Shown: positions 24,324 to 36,974, numbered from the stretch's first letter. The stretch is DNA of 64,000 nt from Ischnura elegans (GCF_921293095.1 NC_060254.1:109826917-109890916), one strand, 5' to 3'. The notes: generated from the letters alone by a model not told the origin. Program-made: numbers and translations.

Positions 24324-25470
24324 GTTCCTTTCGCGTGTGTAGTGCCGGGATGCGAAAAAAACTTCAGGAGTGGACCCGAAGTTCAAGTTTTTAGCTTTCC
24401 AGAAGATCCTGAGTTGAAGAAGGAGTGCATTTGAGGGATGAGAAGAGACAACTTCACCTCCACGAAAAACAGTAAGGTATGTACCCTTTCTCGCTGTGAT
24501 GTAATTTCTAGCTAGATGTGGCTTGGGGATGTTGACAGTCCTGAAAGTGGCGATTTAAATATAGAAGCGACAATTCAATAGGAAATTCTTGTATTTTAGC
24601 TGTATTTTTTGTATTATTTTGTTCAGTAAACGTGAGGTTGAAGGAGTTTCTGGGAATTATAATATAGAAGCCAAGTTTATAGTAACGATTAGTCTTCCTT
24701 ATATTGCCCTCTGCTGTGCTATGCGTCTGAAACTCATTGTCAGTGAAACAGTGCTTATTTAACTATACTTTTTCAACTTAGAGTTGAAAAGCAATTTGAA
24801 TTATTTACGCGATATGTTATGTACTTGGGTATTTTCGATAAAACTACCAGTCTTTTATTTTTGCCGTACGTAGTACCTTATATTACGGGGGAAAACACAT
24901 AAATTTATAGGATTCTTGAGTTCAAATTAATTTCAGCTTATGTATAATTTCGTAAGACCAACGATATTTACTTTATTAATTTCATGGAAAGCATCTAATC
25001 ACGAGATTTTCATGAGTCTCGTCAGAAAAGTATATAGTATGTTATTTGTGTGTATGAACCACCGTGAATGAAAATATGCGTTTTTCTCTTACAATTGGTG
25101 CAATGAACCGTAATTTATCTGTGCCCGGCTTTCATCATCTAAAATTAACTTATGGTCTAGTTTTAAATAAAAAATTAAAAAAAGGTATATAATGATCTCC
25201 TATATTCACTGGCCTTGTCATTAGATATATTTCTCATGCAGAAATGCCTGAAATTGGGAATGAAATAACTACGTAGTAATTTATATGGTATTTTCTTATT
25301 TATTAATTTTAGGCGTGTGAGCTTCACTTCACAGCGAGTGACATCAGGAAAGAATCTGTGGCCTTGCCGGAGAAGATGGGGAAGATAATTCGTGTTGAAT
25401 TAAAGGTGCCCAGATGGCGAGGAGGGTGCCACTTCTTCATAATTACCGAACTATCATCTAGAAGACAGAA
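24324..25470 (+). pseudogene. THAP zinc-finger domain, two exons, inactivated
   Basis: Exon 1 (about 24324-24476) encodes VPFACVVPGCEKNF ... FSFPEDPELKKECI, a TGA stop at 24432-24434, then MRRDNFTSTKNSK. An AAG/GTATGT donor and an aatttttag acceptor (25312) join in phase to exon 2, starting ACELHFTASDIRK. Together these supply the THAP C2CH ligands (C-x4-C and C-x2-H in CELHF) and the FSFP and RRDNF positions. After the domain the usual GAVP-like box is recognisable only in a shifted frame. The stop may be a CGA-to-TGA transition. It sits inside element B and is probably the DNA-binding half of its transposase. Confidence 0.8.
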
Positions 25471-26777
25471 TAACATAGTGGTTGAAGTGACATATAGGAT
25501 TATGGTGGATTTGTTTTTTATAAGTGGATGATGTGACAGTGGAAATTCGTCGGAAAAACTATTGAAGATAGTTATTGTGACTTCTGCCAGTGCTCTTTTA
25601 AATAATTTTTGTTCAAAAGAGGTTACCAGTATTTTTTTCATCAAATTAGTTCATGGTAATTAGAGAAAATTGCCGGTATTATTGTGATTGACTAATGAAA
25701 ATACAAAATATTTTTATTTTATTTCTGTGTTTTTTTCTTTCCTGCCACCAAAATTCCTTGTGGTGATTACTTCATGCATGTAAAGTAAGATCTGAGGTGT
25801 GATTTAAGAGATGTCGTGTTCTTTATACAAATGTTTATGCTGGTGATTTGGCAGGACTTTCAGATTTTTTATTAGATTGATACATCTACTGAAGTGAAAT
25901 TGAAACTTTTGCTCATCCCAAATAATTTTTCAAATACTTAAGCGCCTAGGACGAGTGCGTTTTATTAGCTGAGGCTGGACTATACGTAAATTTTGCTGGC
26001 ATTTTGATGTATTCGAGCGTAATAATAGCAGAAGTGTCAAAGAATTATATTTCACAAGTAACTATCATTGAAAATCTTATTTCGTCAGGCTCTAAGGTAA
26101 GATTTTCATAGCCCATGGGCATATCTAATTCAGTGTCAAAATAAATAAGAATTCACTCTTAATTAATAGATCCATTTGGGACCTTGTGTGAACACCTTTT
26201 ACTCTGCCAGAAAGAAATTATTTATCCAAGGAAAGTATATGGACTGCAACCAGGTTTAATCAAATACTTGACATTACCACTTAATGCTATCGACTTTCGA
26301 GACGCTTTTGTGTAGAAGAATAAATTCTCTTTGGATGCAAAGAGCCTTTTCTAGATAGTTATTTCAGATTTTAATCTTGTTATGTAGTACTTAAAGTTCA
26401 CAACAACAGTTTAAGAATCAGTTATAAATAGTTTTTTTCTGGAGAGCGGCGAAGTTATATGGTACGTGGATTAGACGCAATATTAACGAATAGCTTCAGA
26501 TTGAAAATTTTTTATGCGCGTCAGTATTTTCTCGGAACCCGCTGACTATTTTCTTATTGGCTGAGTAAATTAGGTATCAATTATCTTTTAATTACGGAGG
26601 CTAAACCACCGTCGCAGACAGAACCACGACTACTTCCATTATGCCATGCTCTCTCTGGCGGTAGCACTACAATGAGTGACGTCACACGCCTGTGAACAGG
26701 CCTTTTCTCTAGGTGGCTGTGATTCGACCCACCCTTTCCGTTGTTTACTCATTACCGTTTGTTACCGTACGTCACAT
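25471..26777. other. 3' part of element B, no coding recognised
   Basis: AT-rich sequence between the THAP remnant and the right inverted repeat. No catalytic transposase motif found, so an internal deletion of the original element is likely. Confidence 0.5.
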
Positions 26778-27003
26778 GGGTGTACCCAGCAGGGGGGGGG
26801 CTGCCCTCCCCCCAGAAGCAAAAATTGCAAAAGTCTTTAAGCAAAACCAGTACTGAATTAAAACGAAAGCATTCAACATATTTTCTTTAAAACCACGAAA
26901 AATGATTTGTATAAGTGTAAGATATGTAACTAAAATAAAACTAATTTTTCAAGGAAATAATCCCATCAACTGATGTCACAACTTGGTTTGCCCCCCCCAA
27001 CAT
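26778..27003 (+). mobile_element. GGG(C/T)GTACCCAG element, copy 1 (right-truncated)
   Basis: Begins GGGTGTACCCAGC with a G run, then shares aagcaaaa, cagtactgaatt and aaacgaaag blocks with the copy starting at 27238. Ends in a C run. Non-coding. Confidence 0.7.
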
Positions 27004-27237
27004 ATGAAACATTAGCAATGTCTAATCTTGAACATGCACTGCAATATGGAATCTATTTCATGTGAGGTATGCTGATTCTAGCGAGAGTCAAATATATATT
27101 CCTACAAATGGTGGTTTTCCTATTTCCTACCCAAAACGAAAAAGGTTCTCACGATGAATTAAATGAAATTACACACTTTAAAATCATTATCTACAAGATG
27201 GAAGCAGTTAGGACTACTATTTTCATATTTGTTGCAT

Positions 27238-27566
27238 GGGCGTACCCAGCGAGGGGGAGGGGCAGCTGCCCCCCCTAGAAGCAAAAATCGCCTAAGTTTT
27301 TAAGTAAAATCAGTACTGAATTGAAACGAAAGTATTCCACTAATTTTCTATAAACCCACTAAAAATGATATGTATTAGTAAAAGATAGGTAACTAAAATA
27401 AAACTATTTTTTCAAGGAAATAATCTCATAAACTAAATTAAGCGCTGTTACAATTTTCTTTAAATATTGGTTTCATACACCTTTTCCATGCTAAAATGTC
27501 ACAACTTGGCTTGCCCCCCACTTAACCATAGCTTGACCCCCCCCCGTTATGATCCTGGGTACGCCC
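27238..27566 (+). mobile_element. GGGCGTACCCAG element, copy 2 (329 bp)
   Basis: Inverted ends GGGCGTACCCAG and CTGGGTACGCCC, with G and C runs just inside each end. Direct repeat of the copy 460 bp to the left. Non-coding MITE-like unit. No target duplication seen. Confidence 0.75.
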
Positions 27567-28089
27567 TTGGCGTACGTCATACAATTTCCGTAGTTGGACA
27601 TCCTGCTTGTTAGGCACACATCTTGGTACTACGCTCGAAGGGAAAACAGAACTATAATAAAGGGTTCTACACTTAATTATTTTCCTCCTCTCGGTGCAAA
27701 CCTTTTTGATAGGGTATGCGTTCGCACCGCGTTTTCGGTCTACGCACGTATGGACACACCCAACGATCAATGTTGTGGAGCAGGGCTCATCCCTAATTGG
27801 TCCCTGCCGTCGTCTATGATGTTTTTCAATTATACCTCTCATAAAATTTAGGTACGATGTATTAAAATTTTGAGACTATCATTACCGGCATCGTGAAGGA
27901 GTGTAGATCATTTATATGTTAGAATGAAATTCGTTGAGAACAATATTATTAGTGTTATGTTATTCATATTTATTTATTGATATTTCTTGAATCATATGCT
28001 GTATTTTTTTAAACGATCTTCCTTTGGAGTGCAGTTATCTTTAAGTAAAGCAAAACCTCACCACGAATCGTTTTCTGGCTGTTTCCGTG

Positions 28090-28323
28090 TAAACAGCTGG
28101 ATATAAACGCATCCCCGTATTCTCATCGCATTTGGTCCGGACTTCCGATCCGATTCGACTCAATGGCTCCATCTCGATGGGAAGATATCAACTACGATAC
28201 GTCCACTGCCGCTGCTCAATCTCTCAAATGAAATTTCCCTCTAGCGCTCTAGCCGTGAGCTCCACCAGTACGCATTAGACTGTCGACGAGGCTAGCCGCT
28301 GTCGCCGTTATTCCATTCTTCCG
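28090..28323 (+). promoter_or_regulatory. Candidate promoter and 5'UTR exon with splice donor
   Basis: Locally GC- and CpG-richer sequence than its surroundings, free of repeats, ends in a strong donor (TCTTCCG/GTGAGT, GT at 28324). It could be the untranslated first exon of a plus-strand transcript. HYKK is the next plus-strand gene and its first coding exon begins with a 3' splice site (38018), so it needs such an upstream exon. The link is inference. Confidence 0.25.
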
Positions 28324-31300
28324 GTGAGTGTTATTATTTTTTTAATTCCAGTGTGTTCTTCGAGGCCGGCGTTCTCTTTATTCCATTCATTGTTGCATAG
28401 GATATTTTTCCTCAGATACATATTTTTCATTTCGCAACGTTAGCCTGTATAAAATTGCTGCCTGCGTACGATTTTGTGGGAAGTTTAATGCTTGCTCATC
28501 GAAGTCCTAATTTCATGTAAGGTCATTCCATGATAACCATAACTGATGGAATATCTAACATGATTAGTGCTTTTATCGCAAGCCATAGCTACAAAAATAT
28601 GCTCTTTAGTCCTCCAAGTGTGTTTGTTTATCGTTTATCCGTGTCCAAAATAAATTAAAGCTCTTCACCGCACCAACGTTTACCTCTGCAATGGACGGCC
28701 TTATTGTCGAAGTTCCCCGATTATTTCCATAATCAGCACAGCCTAAATTTATCTTTATTGCTCCCGTTCCAATGTTTGTCGTGGATTAGGGGTCACGTGA
28801 GAGTGTTTATCAATCTCCCGATAACCAGTTCGGATAATTTCTTTTACCTTGTGGATTTGATGTTTTCATTCATCATCAAACCCTTCGAAATATTCTAGCG
28901 ATGAGAGTGATGATATTCATCTAATAGTGGCACTCTTCGGAAGAAGATTAAGGGGTAATTAATAGTGAATTGTTAGAAAGGGAATCGAAACTGTGGTGTA
29001 TGATATATTTTTCACAGTAGCGTCTTTGAGGAGAGAGTCCTAGATACATGTAAGGATTGGTTGAGTAGTTTTAAATAAAAACTCCCCATTTTTTGTGTTT
29101 TTAAAATATATGGTAACAGTTGAGGAAGTACAATATTACTGATGCATGTATAGGAAGTACTACGATAGCTCTAACCGGCGAGCAATAGACAGCTTGAACG
29201 CTGAACTTCTTCCTCCTCTCCGGGGGGCCTCTGACCCCCTGCCCCTCTTGTCAAACTCTACTTCGTAATTCGGACCCAGCCTATCTCTTATCGCCACGAG
29301 CTCTTGAACTAATTAAGTTACAGCACTGCCTTTCTCCACGACGAGTTTCACTAGACCTTCAAAGTAACTCCATATCCTCACGAGGTACCGTTATTTTGTG
29401 GCCTTTCATCTTTTCGCGGTTAGCCACGTGTAGTTCTAAGAATTTTCACTCCAAGCAATGATTATAACCGTACTTGAATGCATAAATCCAAAAAACGACT
29501 CGAGTCCATTTGACAACAATTTGGAATAAATGTTTGGCATATCCTTGGATGCAATACAGCTGTTGATTCAATTTTGATTCTACTTATGGCTATCACATTG
29601 TTAAACATATCTTTACATGGAGAGAAGTTGAAGTGACAGCTTTGGTTGTTTTGTAGATGGCTGGAGAAAGTGGTCTATTTCAAAATTCGTATGATGCACT
29701 TACACCGCTTTGGAATTGGCGGTTTCAATTTTCCTCCATTCGTTTTCCCTCGGTCCCCTTCAATAGTCTGAGGAGAGAGGAGGAGGGGGAATTTCAAAAA
29801 GATCAGAGGTCGAAACAGTGTTTGCTGTACTGTTACAGAAGATGAGGGGACATGTTTATGGAGTTGCCATTTAGTTACGCAAGGCCAAAAGTAATTACAA
29901 GCTGATGTAATTTAAGAGCTGTCTTAACAAATTCGGTTCAAATATATTTTCACAATTTTTTAATAAAATCTGCGTGATTTTTAGCTGAATAGGGTGGTTT
30001 CCTATTATTTTTTTATTGCCTAAATCGAAAGATTATTACTCCTGGAGTACGTATTTCGCGCTTTTAGATTTTTAAATGACGATATCTATTTTTCGCGATT
30101 AAATGAAAAGTGAAAAATTTCAAGCGCGCAAAAACGCGACGCGTAAGTAGGAAAGTCCGTGCGACGCATTTCTGGTTCCCCCTCTCTCCTTGTGAAGTGA
30201 CCTTGATCGAGGCTCTGAGCGCTGATAGGACACAGGATGCTAGCGGATAGCTGAGTACCTTGCTGAATGGTAGCGCTTGGCTTAAAAAAGGTTTATTAAT
30301 ACCTTATCAAACGAAGAAAACTTTCCGACCTTAGCCAGTTTTAATAGGTGATTATTAAGACATGCTTCCCTGAGCTCTGTGCCTCATGCATGCATTGGTA
30401 ACCTCAGACGATGTATAACTCCTATCCTCTCGTGTAGAAACTAGGTCCCTGTGACGTCACGCGGAGTGGAATCGCATGGGCGCCAATCTGGCCTTTTTCA
30501 AATGAGGATAAAATTTGACCCTTGCCATTCGCGTGAACCGGTATTTCAAAAACCAAATAATTTGTGTATTATGAATACACTAATGGTGGGTAACGAATCG
30601 CAATCAATGCCTTTCGTTTTCTTTGATGAAGGAAACTACCCTATTGTAATGATGATGTTATGAATCGAAAGCGGTGACTTCACATAAATTGTTTGAAAAA
30701 TCAGGAGGATATATTGAGTTTGTCGTCACGATTCGACGAAGAATACACGCCAACCATCCTGCATATACATGTGGTAGGTTATATCTCATTTGAAATGCTG
30801 CTTTCGTCCTCGGTCAAGGTCGATTGCCGCACCGATGCCCCGACCAATCTATCCTGACGACCGCAGCACTGTGGTCAACACGCGTTGGTGGGGTGTTGTG
30901 AAAGAGTCGCCATGCTAAGCCAAATTATCGAAAGCCTGGGTAGATAATGTGGACTCTTCCATATCTTCTAGATTCTTTATGTACACAAAGAAGCTTGCGG
31001 AAAACGCTAATAGATTAAAACACAGAAAAAGGGACATTCACAATTCTTTTCCAGACGTTTTACTGGGATTGCCCACTATTCTTGATGAGAGAGAATGGCT
31101 CCTCTCTCACTACTCGAGTCATTCTCTTCTTTGTATTTGAGTGTGTATATTTGCCAAAGGCGATCTGCATGAATGCGAATTTGAGATTGTGTAACTAGAA
31201 TGGTTATTTCTTATTGCTGGGATCGGCGCTCCTCGAAGCGCCTTATCTATCCTAATGTCTGTGTGAGTGTGCGAATCATTCATTTCATTTCCCCTTCTGC

Positions 31301-31450
31301 GTGTAATTCTTCCCTGGTGGCTGGAACCATTACCAAGGCCATCTCTTGGCCAATACCTTGGGCCACATCTGGGGCAATCGGTTGCATAAATCCCTGCTGA
31401 ATACACCGGTGATAAGAGTGAGCTCGCTAGCTTGGTGGTCTGCTTATGCA
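28324..31450. other. Non-coding, no gene recognised (one MITE)
   Basis: Unique-looking sequence, with the MITE at 29988-30645 listed separately. Short frames only. Confidence 0.45.
29988..30645 (+). mobile_element. AATAGGGTGGTTTCC MITE, copy a (658 bp)
   Basis: Inverted ends AATAGGGTGGTTTCC and GGAAACTACCCTATT. Three copies in the window (also 40496-41074 and, reversed, 55390-56051). Interior non-coding, with shared blocks such as gatatctatttttcgcg and gtgacgtcacg. No convincing target duplication beyond a possible TA within the ends. Confidence 0.85.
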
Positions 31451-31452
31451 TA

Positions 31453-32385
31453 CCGGGTGCGTTCCGAAAGTAATGCAATTGAATTTCTTGCACCGCTTCT
31501 ATTGGTCGGAGTGGGATCAAACCACTTGGAGTAGTTGGGGTAAATGCTAATCTTTACAACGAAACCGGTTTATGTGTTCTCCAAGCTGTGGAAGCTGCAG
31601 ATCGACAGTTATTGCAAACCTCTCCGCGTCGCCCGAGTCACGAAAAAAATGGAATCGACGATGGGGCAAAGAGTAACACTTGTGCCTAACTGAAAAAAAA
31701 ACTCCTGAGTAAACTAGCAAAATGATTCATGAGGCTCATGGAAACTCTGTTCTGTCTTACTCACAAGTTTTGAGATGGTAAAAGGACTTAAAGAAGGGCC
31801 GGGAAGAGGTGAATCCCCAAAATGACTAGAAGGAGCAAATCAAAAGTGAAATAAGAGCTCGTTGTCTTTGTAGACAGCAAAGGAGTGGTCTATAAGGAAT
31901 TTGCTTCTCAAAGAAAGATAGTTAATGCTGCCTATCACATGTAAGTGCTGGAAAGACTCAGAAGAAGGGTCATCAGGACGAGAAAAGACATCTCCGCTAC
32001 CTGGCTACTCCGTCTCGACACAGCGCCATGCGACAACGCTCTTCGAGTACTCGAGTTCCTGGCAAAACACGAAGTTCAAACGCTGTCCCAGCCCCTAAAG
32101 TCCTAAAGTTGCCCCAACAGACTTCTTCCTATTACCTCAGACGAAAGTAGTCCTGAAATGAACCCAATTTTTTTCGTCCTTAGCAGAGAGACAGTCAGTC
32201 GTGACAAGGCCTCAGCGAGAGGTCCCCGAAGAAGCCTTCCTGGGCGCCTAACGGTCATTGCACACTCGCTGGAAAATATATATTGAACCCCAAGGGAAGC
32301 ACCTAATTTGAAGAATTTAAAGTATTTGTGCAAATATGTTCAATGAATTTCTAAACAAATTTTAGTAATTTCAGAACGCACCTTG
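31453..32385 (+). pseudogene. Mariner-like element, decayed (933 bp)
   Basis: Inverted ends CCGGGTGCGTTCCGAAA and, read from the right, CAAGGTGCGTTCTGAAA, each next to TA. Interior plus-strand frames with many stops show remnants of a mariner transposase C-terminal half: a degraded LEFLAKHEV block, then KVAPTDFFLLPQTKVVLKG near 32100-32160, equivalent to the SPDLAPCDFFLFP signature. Inactive. Confidence 0.75.
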
Positions 32386-33117
32386 TATTCTGAAAATCGT
32401 CTATAATATTATACAAGTTTTTAGCGTCATTAAATTTGGGATTTTGTAGTACTGCTGTTGCGTTCGTATAGGAAACTAAATTATGACAACTAAATAAACT
32501 AAAATCTTATTTATGCAGAAAAAGAAATCAGCACTTTCGGTAGAAATAATTTTTTGTGAGTCAAATTCTCACAATTTTCCTGATAAGAAATGAGTTTTAC
32601 ATAGAAGTAGTTTCAAAACTCCCCGGCCAGCCACCGCTCCCATTTTTACTGTTTAATTCCGTCAGATTGCGATTCTTTCTATCCGTGATTGAGTTTCCTC
32701 TCTCTGCTGCGCTTGCGCACCATCCTATATCCGCGTGTTTATGAACTTCAGTTTTTTACCCATGAAAATCATCATGGTATTTTCCAACTCTGAGCTATGA
32801 ATATCCTTGTCAGGAAAAATAGCTTTGGGGGTTTTGTGGATTGGAGTTACTTCTCCACAGCGCGTGCCTCCGTTCATTGCCTCTCCTCTCCTGAGGACAT
32901 ACGCACTCCTTTCGCTCGGCCTATCCGCTCCAACATGTGCCGCCGAATCCCATCTGTCTTCAAGTTTCTTCACTCAATAGATCATTCCGCTGCACTGATC
33001 TCCTTTCCTCCTCCTCACTGCGCATCCCAGCCTCATCTACGGAAGTACCGTAGGATTTTTCTTCTTCATAGGAAAATCTTTCCCCTTTGTAGTTAAATCA
33101 AATTATGGTTTCGCTAA

Positions 33118-33770
33118 TGGTGGCCCACGTCGCCCTAATGACGGCGTGGGATTCCTCCATCCCTATCCTTACCCTGGAGGCGTCGTTGGGCTTGCATCGC
33201 GGCGGCGCTTCCGTTCCCATTCTTTCCTTCCTCCTTATTTATACCCTTCTCCCGAAGTGACTGCGCGAATGAGGTGAACTACTTGGTTCCCGGCCCTCGT
33301 GGTTGTAGAGGCCCTCCTTGGGTCTCCATCCGCTGCGCATCACAACCCGCAACTTCACACCAACCTAAATTCAGTCAATTGTTAATAACCCTTAAGGGTA
33401 TTTAACAATAAGTAGTTTACCGCTCACCTTCTTCCCTTTTCAACGCCTCTCCCTGTCAATACCCCTTCCGCCCTTGAAATATCTGACTCACACCTATCTC
33501 ATTGATGGCACCTTTCCTTGTAATTAATCCCCGTTGTTTTGTTATTTATAGAAAATTATTGTTTCTACAATTGTTATTTGATGTTTATCAATTTTTTACT
33601 GACCCAATTTAGCGGCCTCGGTGCTGTTTTTCGCGTTGATTAAATAATTTTCGGGGGATTCATTTGAATGAAGGAACTTGTTAAGGTATATCTCCCACAC
33701 TTTTGGGGGAGGGAGGGAAAGTTAAACCCCTTGATTCCTCACACCGCTCGCTACCCTTGTATTTAGCGTC
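33118..33770. other. GC-richer intergenic stretch
   Basis: No open frame, tRNA or repeat ends recognised. Confidence 0.4.
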
Positions 33771-33777
33771 GTCAGTC

Positions 33778-33930
33778 ATGACCATCAAGGAAGACCTCGA
33801 ACAATATATATGGAGCAGGTAAAGAAGGATGTGGAGAAGAAATTCGTAGGTGTGAAAATATCAGCTGATAGGAGAACTGAGTGGAGAGCTGCATCAAACC
33901 AATCTGATTGTTGACCAGTGATGATGAATC
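33778..33930 (+). pseudogene. LINE 3'-end fragment
   Basis: Encodes GRPRTIYMEQVKKDVEK ... ADRRTEWRAASNQSDC then a stop, the typical C-terminus of insect endonuclease-RT non-LTR elements, related to the tail at 13180-13335. Only this tail is present. Confidence 0.75.
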
Positions 33931-34263
33931 ATGACTCTCTCGCCCAAATTGATCGTACGCTGTGAAATATTCTCCCAAAACTCGATTCCTCTACCTGAAC
34001 TCTATCCACACTCAGGGTCGCCGACTATTTAATTATGGGCATCTCCTTTCCTCGATCGTTTACTTTTATTTGGCTTCCTGCCATATAACTTAATCATAAC
34101 TAATGTTTTAATTGTCTGAACTTCAGGGTATATTCAGAGGACCCTTATCCATAATCTGTATCTCTTGGATTAGGATTTTACCCCTGAATCCTATTTTTTT
34201 TACTCGGTAGTTGTTACCTGTACATTTTACTGAGATAAAATTTTCATATTTGATTTGCAGGTC

Positions 34264-34494
34264 TAAAGGCCGTTTTACACGGGGCACGAAATTGCGCAGA
34301 TTAGAGCTGCATTAATTTCTAAAATGGCGTGGAATTGCGCGAATGCATGAACGAAATTAGAACAGGGGCTATTTCGCCGTCTCGCATCCACGCATGTGTT
34401 CTAGCAATTCACCGCTTTACACGACGCAGTTTTGATTGTGCCTTCGCACGTACGTCAGATTGCGCAATTCCGCGTACCGTGTAAATCGGCCTTA
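34264..34494. mobile_element. Foldback MITE, family 2 (231 bp), intact
   Basis: Ends TAAAGGCCGTTTTACACGG and the complement of TAAGGCCGATTTACACGG. The inner arms match the LINE-split copy at 21082-23477 (gcgcaatctgacgtacg, gagacggc). Its first bases are shared with family 1, though the interior differs. Confidence 0.85.
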
Positions 34495-35809
34495 AAATAT
34501 GTACCATGAAATCAATAAGGCGATTGCGGGGTTATTCCGTCTCCCTTTTGTCTGTTGACTCTTGATCTCAGATATTGACTTAAATATTTTCTAATGTTTA
34601 CCTTCACAAATAAAAGTAGAATTTGAAGCGTTTTGCGAAAAACGCGAGAATCGTACAAAAATAACTGGATAACGCATACTTTCGTGATGGAGGTTGTTTT
34701 CACTTGCGTAAAATTTTCGTCGTCTATTTCACGGCCTTGGCCCTTATATACCGTCAGAATATAAGGACCGCGTTCACAGCAATGAATCTGCTTTAAAAGA
34801 TGGTCGATGCCTTATTTGCATTCTTTATTCTATGAAAAATCCGAGTAAATAGCAAAAATATTATTTAAAAAAACGGAAATTGGTTTCCGTTGAAAATATT
34901 TCATGCAATCTATTTTAAGCAATTAAATCATGATTAAAAGTAACATATTTTGATTATAGTAATTTTTATTTCTCATTTTGTGTATCACCTTTTACTATTA
35001 AGCATAGCATGACAAAAAAATCGAGGAGCGTGTCATGCCATTCAAGATAGAAATTTTGAATGTAGCGTACTTGCTTCGACCTAGGTCGCCTCGCGTTCAT
35101 CTGTCTTCCTTCATCTGAATCATTCGCTCCCCTCCTCCCGAGGACGAATCGGCCCTCGAGTGTAAAATCGGGTCACCCGTGGGGATCCGCGGCTCTTTAG
35201 GCCTGACGCAATCCTTAATTATTTCCTTCTGAAAGGGATCCTTGGGTCTGGCGAATGAGAGCCGTTTTTGTTAAGACGTGAGGTGGGTGCACCATTGTCG
35301 TCAGAATGAGATCGTAACTCGATGAGTGTCGGCCGATTTACCTTCAATCTATCATTCGCGGAATCAACTACCATATTTTGCTTGCGTAAAAGTCTTTTTT
35401 GCAGACATGGTGCTAAACATACCGAAGCATATTTAAATCATATCACTTCCATATTATATCTGGGGGATGGAGGCGAATAAGTTGCAACGGTGATATGAAA
35501 TTTATATGTATTTGATGTAAAAATGACATATTGCGTAATTACGTAATAATATTACCCATTACGTTGCAGGAATATAATCCTACCATGAAATTGGTCATTA
35601 TCTTTTCAGTGGGTTGGGATCAAAAAGTAGAATGACCGAATTAATTTAAATTTTTGATTTAACTAATCGGTGTAAATCCTTAGTATTCCTTAAAATAGCA
35701 CCCTTTTACTTCGAAACAATGCGTATAAGGCGATTCCCACAGCGCGTAAGCCACCGGGAACTCGCTTTCCGGCATCCCTTGCGGAGATGCTGCCATGGCC
35801 CCTTAGACG

Positions 35810-36181
35810 TCATCTACGGAGCTGTATCTGTTTCCCTTGAAGTCTCGCTTGAGCCGAGGAAAGAGGAAGAAGTATGGTGGTACCAGATCTAGACTTTAGT
35901 TGGGGGGGGGGGGGGGGAGAGGCAACGTGGAAACTCTGTGCTTTGCCAGAAACTCCCTCGCCAGTAGCGCGCTGCATTGTCGTGGTGAAGCTTCCAACAT
36001 TCGCCGATTGGTTGCAGAGGACATGTTCGCGCAGCCTGTCAAGCACCTCGACGTAAGAACATACATTCACTGTCGATCCAGAGGTTACGAACTCCCTGTG
36101 AACCACACCACGCCTTTCATTTGGCCATATTTCCCTCAGTCCTTGAATTTGACTGGCGACCGGCAAGCTGGTCGTCTTCAA
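35810..36181 (-). pseudogene. Mariner-like transposase fragment
   Basis: Minus-strand frame starts LREIWPNERRGVVHREFV, continues TVNVCSYVEVLDRLRE (mariner HREFVP.G.TVN..YY..VL.RL block), and, in a shifted frame, LLAREFLAKHRV and FFLFPRLK-like remnants. The catalytic HDNA region is garbled. A homopolymeric C/G run lies where the PPYSPDLAP motif would be. Ends of the element were not found. Confidence 0.65.
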
Positions 36182-36664
36182 CGAGCTCCCTCCCCTCCCC
36201 CAACATCATATTTGACTTGAATAATGTTGAACAGCTCGTGGAAGTATCCCCGTAGGCTTCCTTAATCATTCCGTCGCCTTGTAACAGAGTTTGACGCAGA
36301 ATTTGATGGCATAGTGCTGCTCAAGAATTTTCTCCATCCTGTATCGCGTCCGCACTTCTAAACGGAGGTTCTCGGAAACCTACGTGCTTACTCTCCGCTT
36401 GTTTGCAGGCGACTGGAAAAAATGTCGAACTCTTAGGAATGCTCCCCACTATCAGGCCCAGGTGGTCCTATCCCACTCCACCGTTCCGTTTGCGCAACAT
36501 AAATTCAGTCCCACTACTTTTTAATCCTACCCTGTAAGTCCGTATTGTTATGATCTCAATGGCGGTTTTTATTCAGACCGAAACCTAGGCCTAAAGAAAA
36601 GATATTTAGAAATTTATTGACAAAAAAAATACCGACCAGTCCCTGACAGCGTTAAAGTTATTAA

Positions 36665-36974
36665 TCCTTTTACTGCCAGCCCATTTCAGGTGGAATGTAC
36701 GAAGACTGCCAAGGCTATTTTCCGGAATTTGCAACATTTCAGATTTTAAAATTTTTCAGCTACTTAATTTTATTTAATACGTCTATATTTTTTCCCAGTT
36801 CTTAACATATATTTCTATCTTATAACCATAGATAGATTAAGGGGGTTTACATGAATTACAGCCGTTGAAAAAGCCACAATCACGAAAAAAAAGTGAAATA
36901 ATTCAGACCGATAAATCGGCCCCTGGCAGTTTTCGCTCAACAGGCGATACATCGGCCCGGTGGCAGTAAGAGGG
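36665..36974. mobile_element. piggyBac-type MITE (310 bp) at TTAA
   Basis: TTAA at both edges (36661-36664, 36975-36978). Ends TCCTTTTACTGCCA and, read from the right, CCCTCTTACTGCCA, the CCYTTTNACTGCCA signature of insect piggyBac families. Non-coding. Confidence 0.85.

Larger units (their letters stand above)
20629..26721 (+). mobile_element. Element B: THAP-encoding P-like DNA transposon (outermost of the nest)
   Basis: Ends CATAG(CCACCTAGAG) and CTCTAGGTGGCTGTG form imperfect inverted repeats of about 35 bp (left end resumes at 24068 after element A). Outside lie 7-bp duplications ATTCGAC (20622-20628 and 26722-26728). Without element A it is about 2.66 kb. It encodes a spliced THAP-domain fragment (24324-25470) but no recognisable catalytic transposase core, so it is a non-autonomous derivative. 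Confidence 0.75.
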
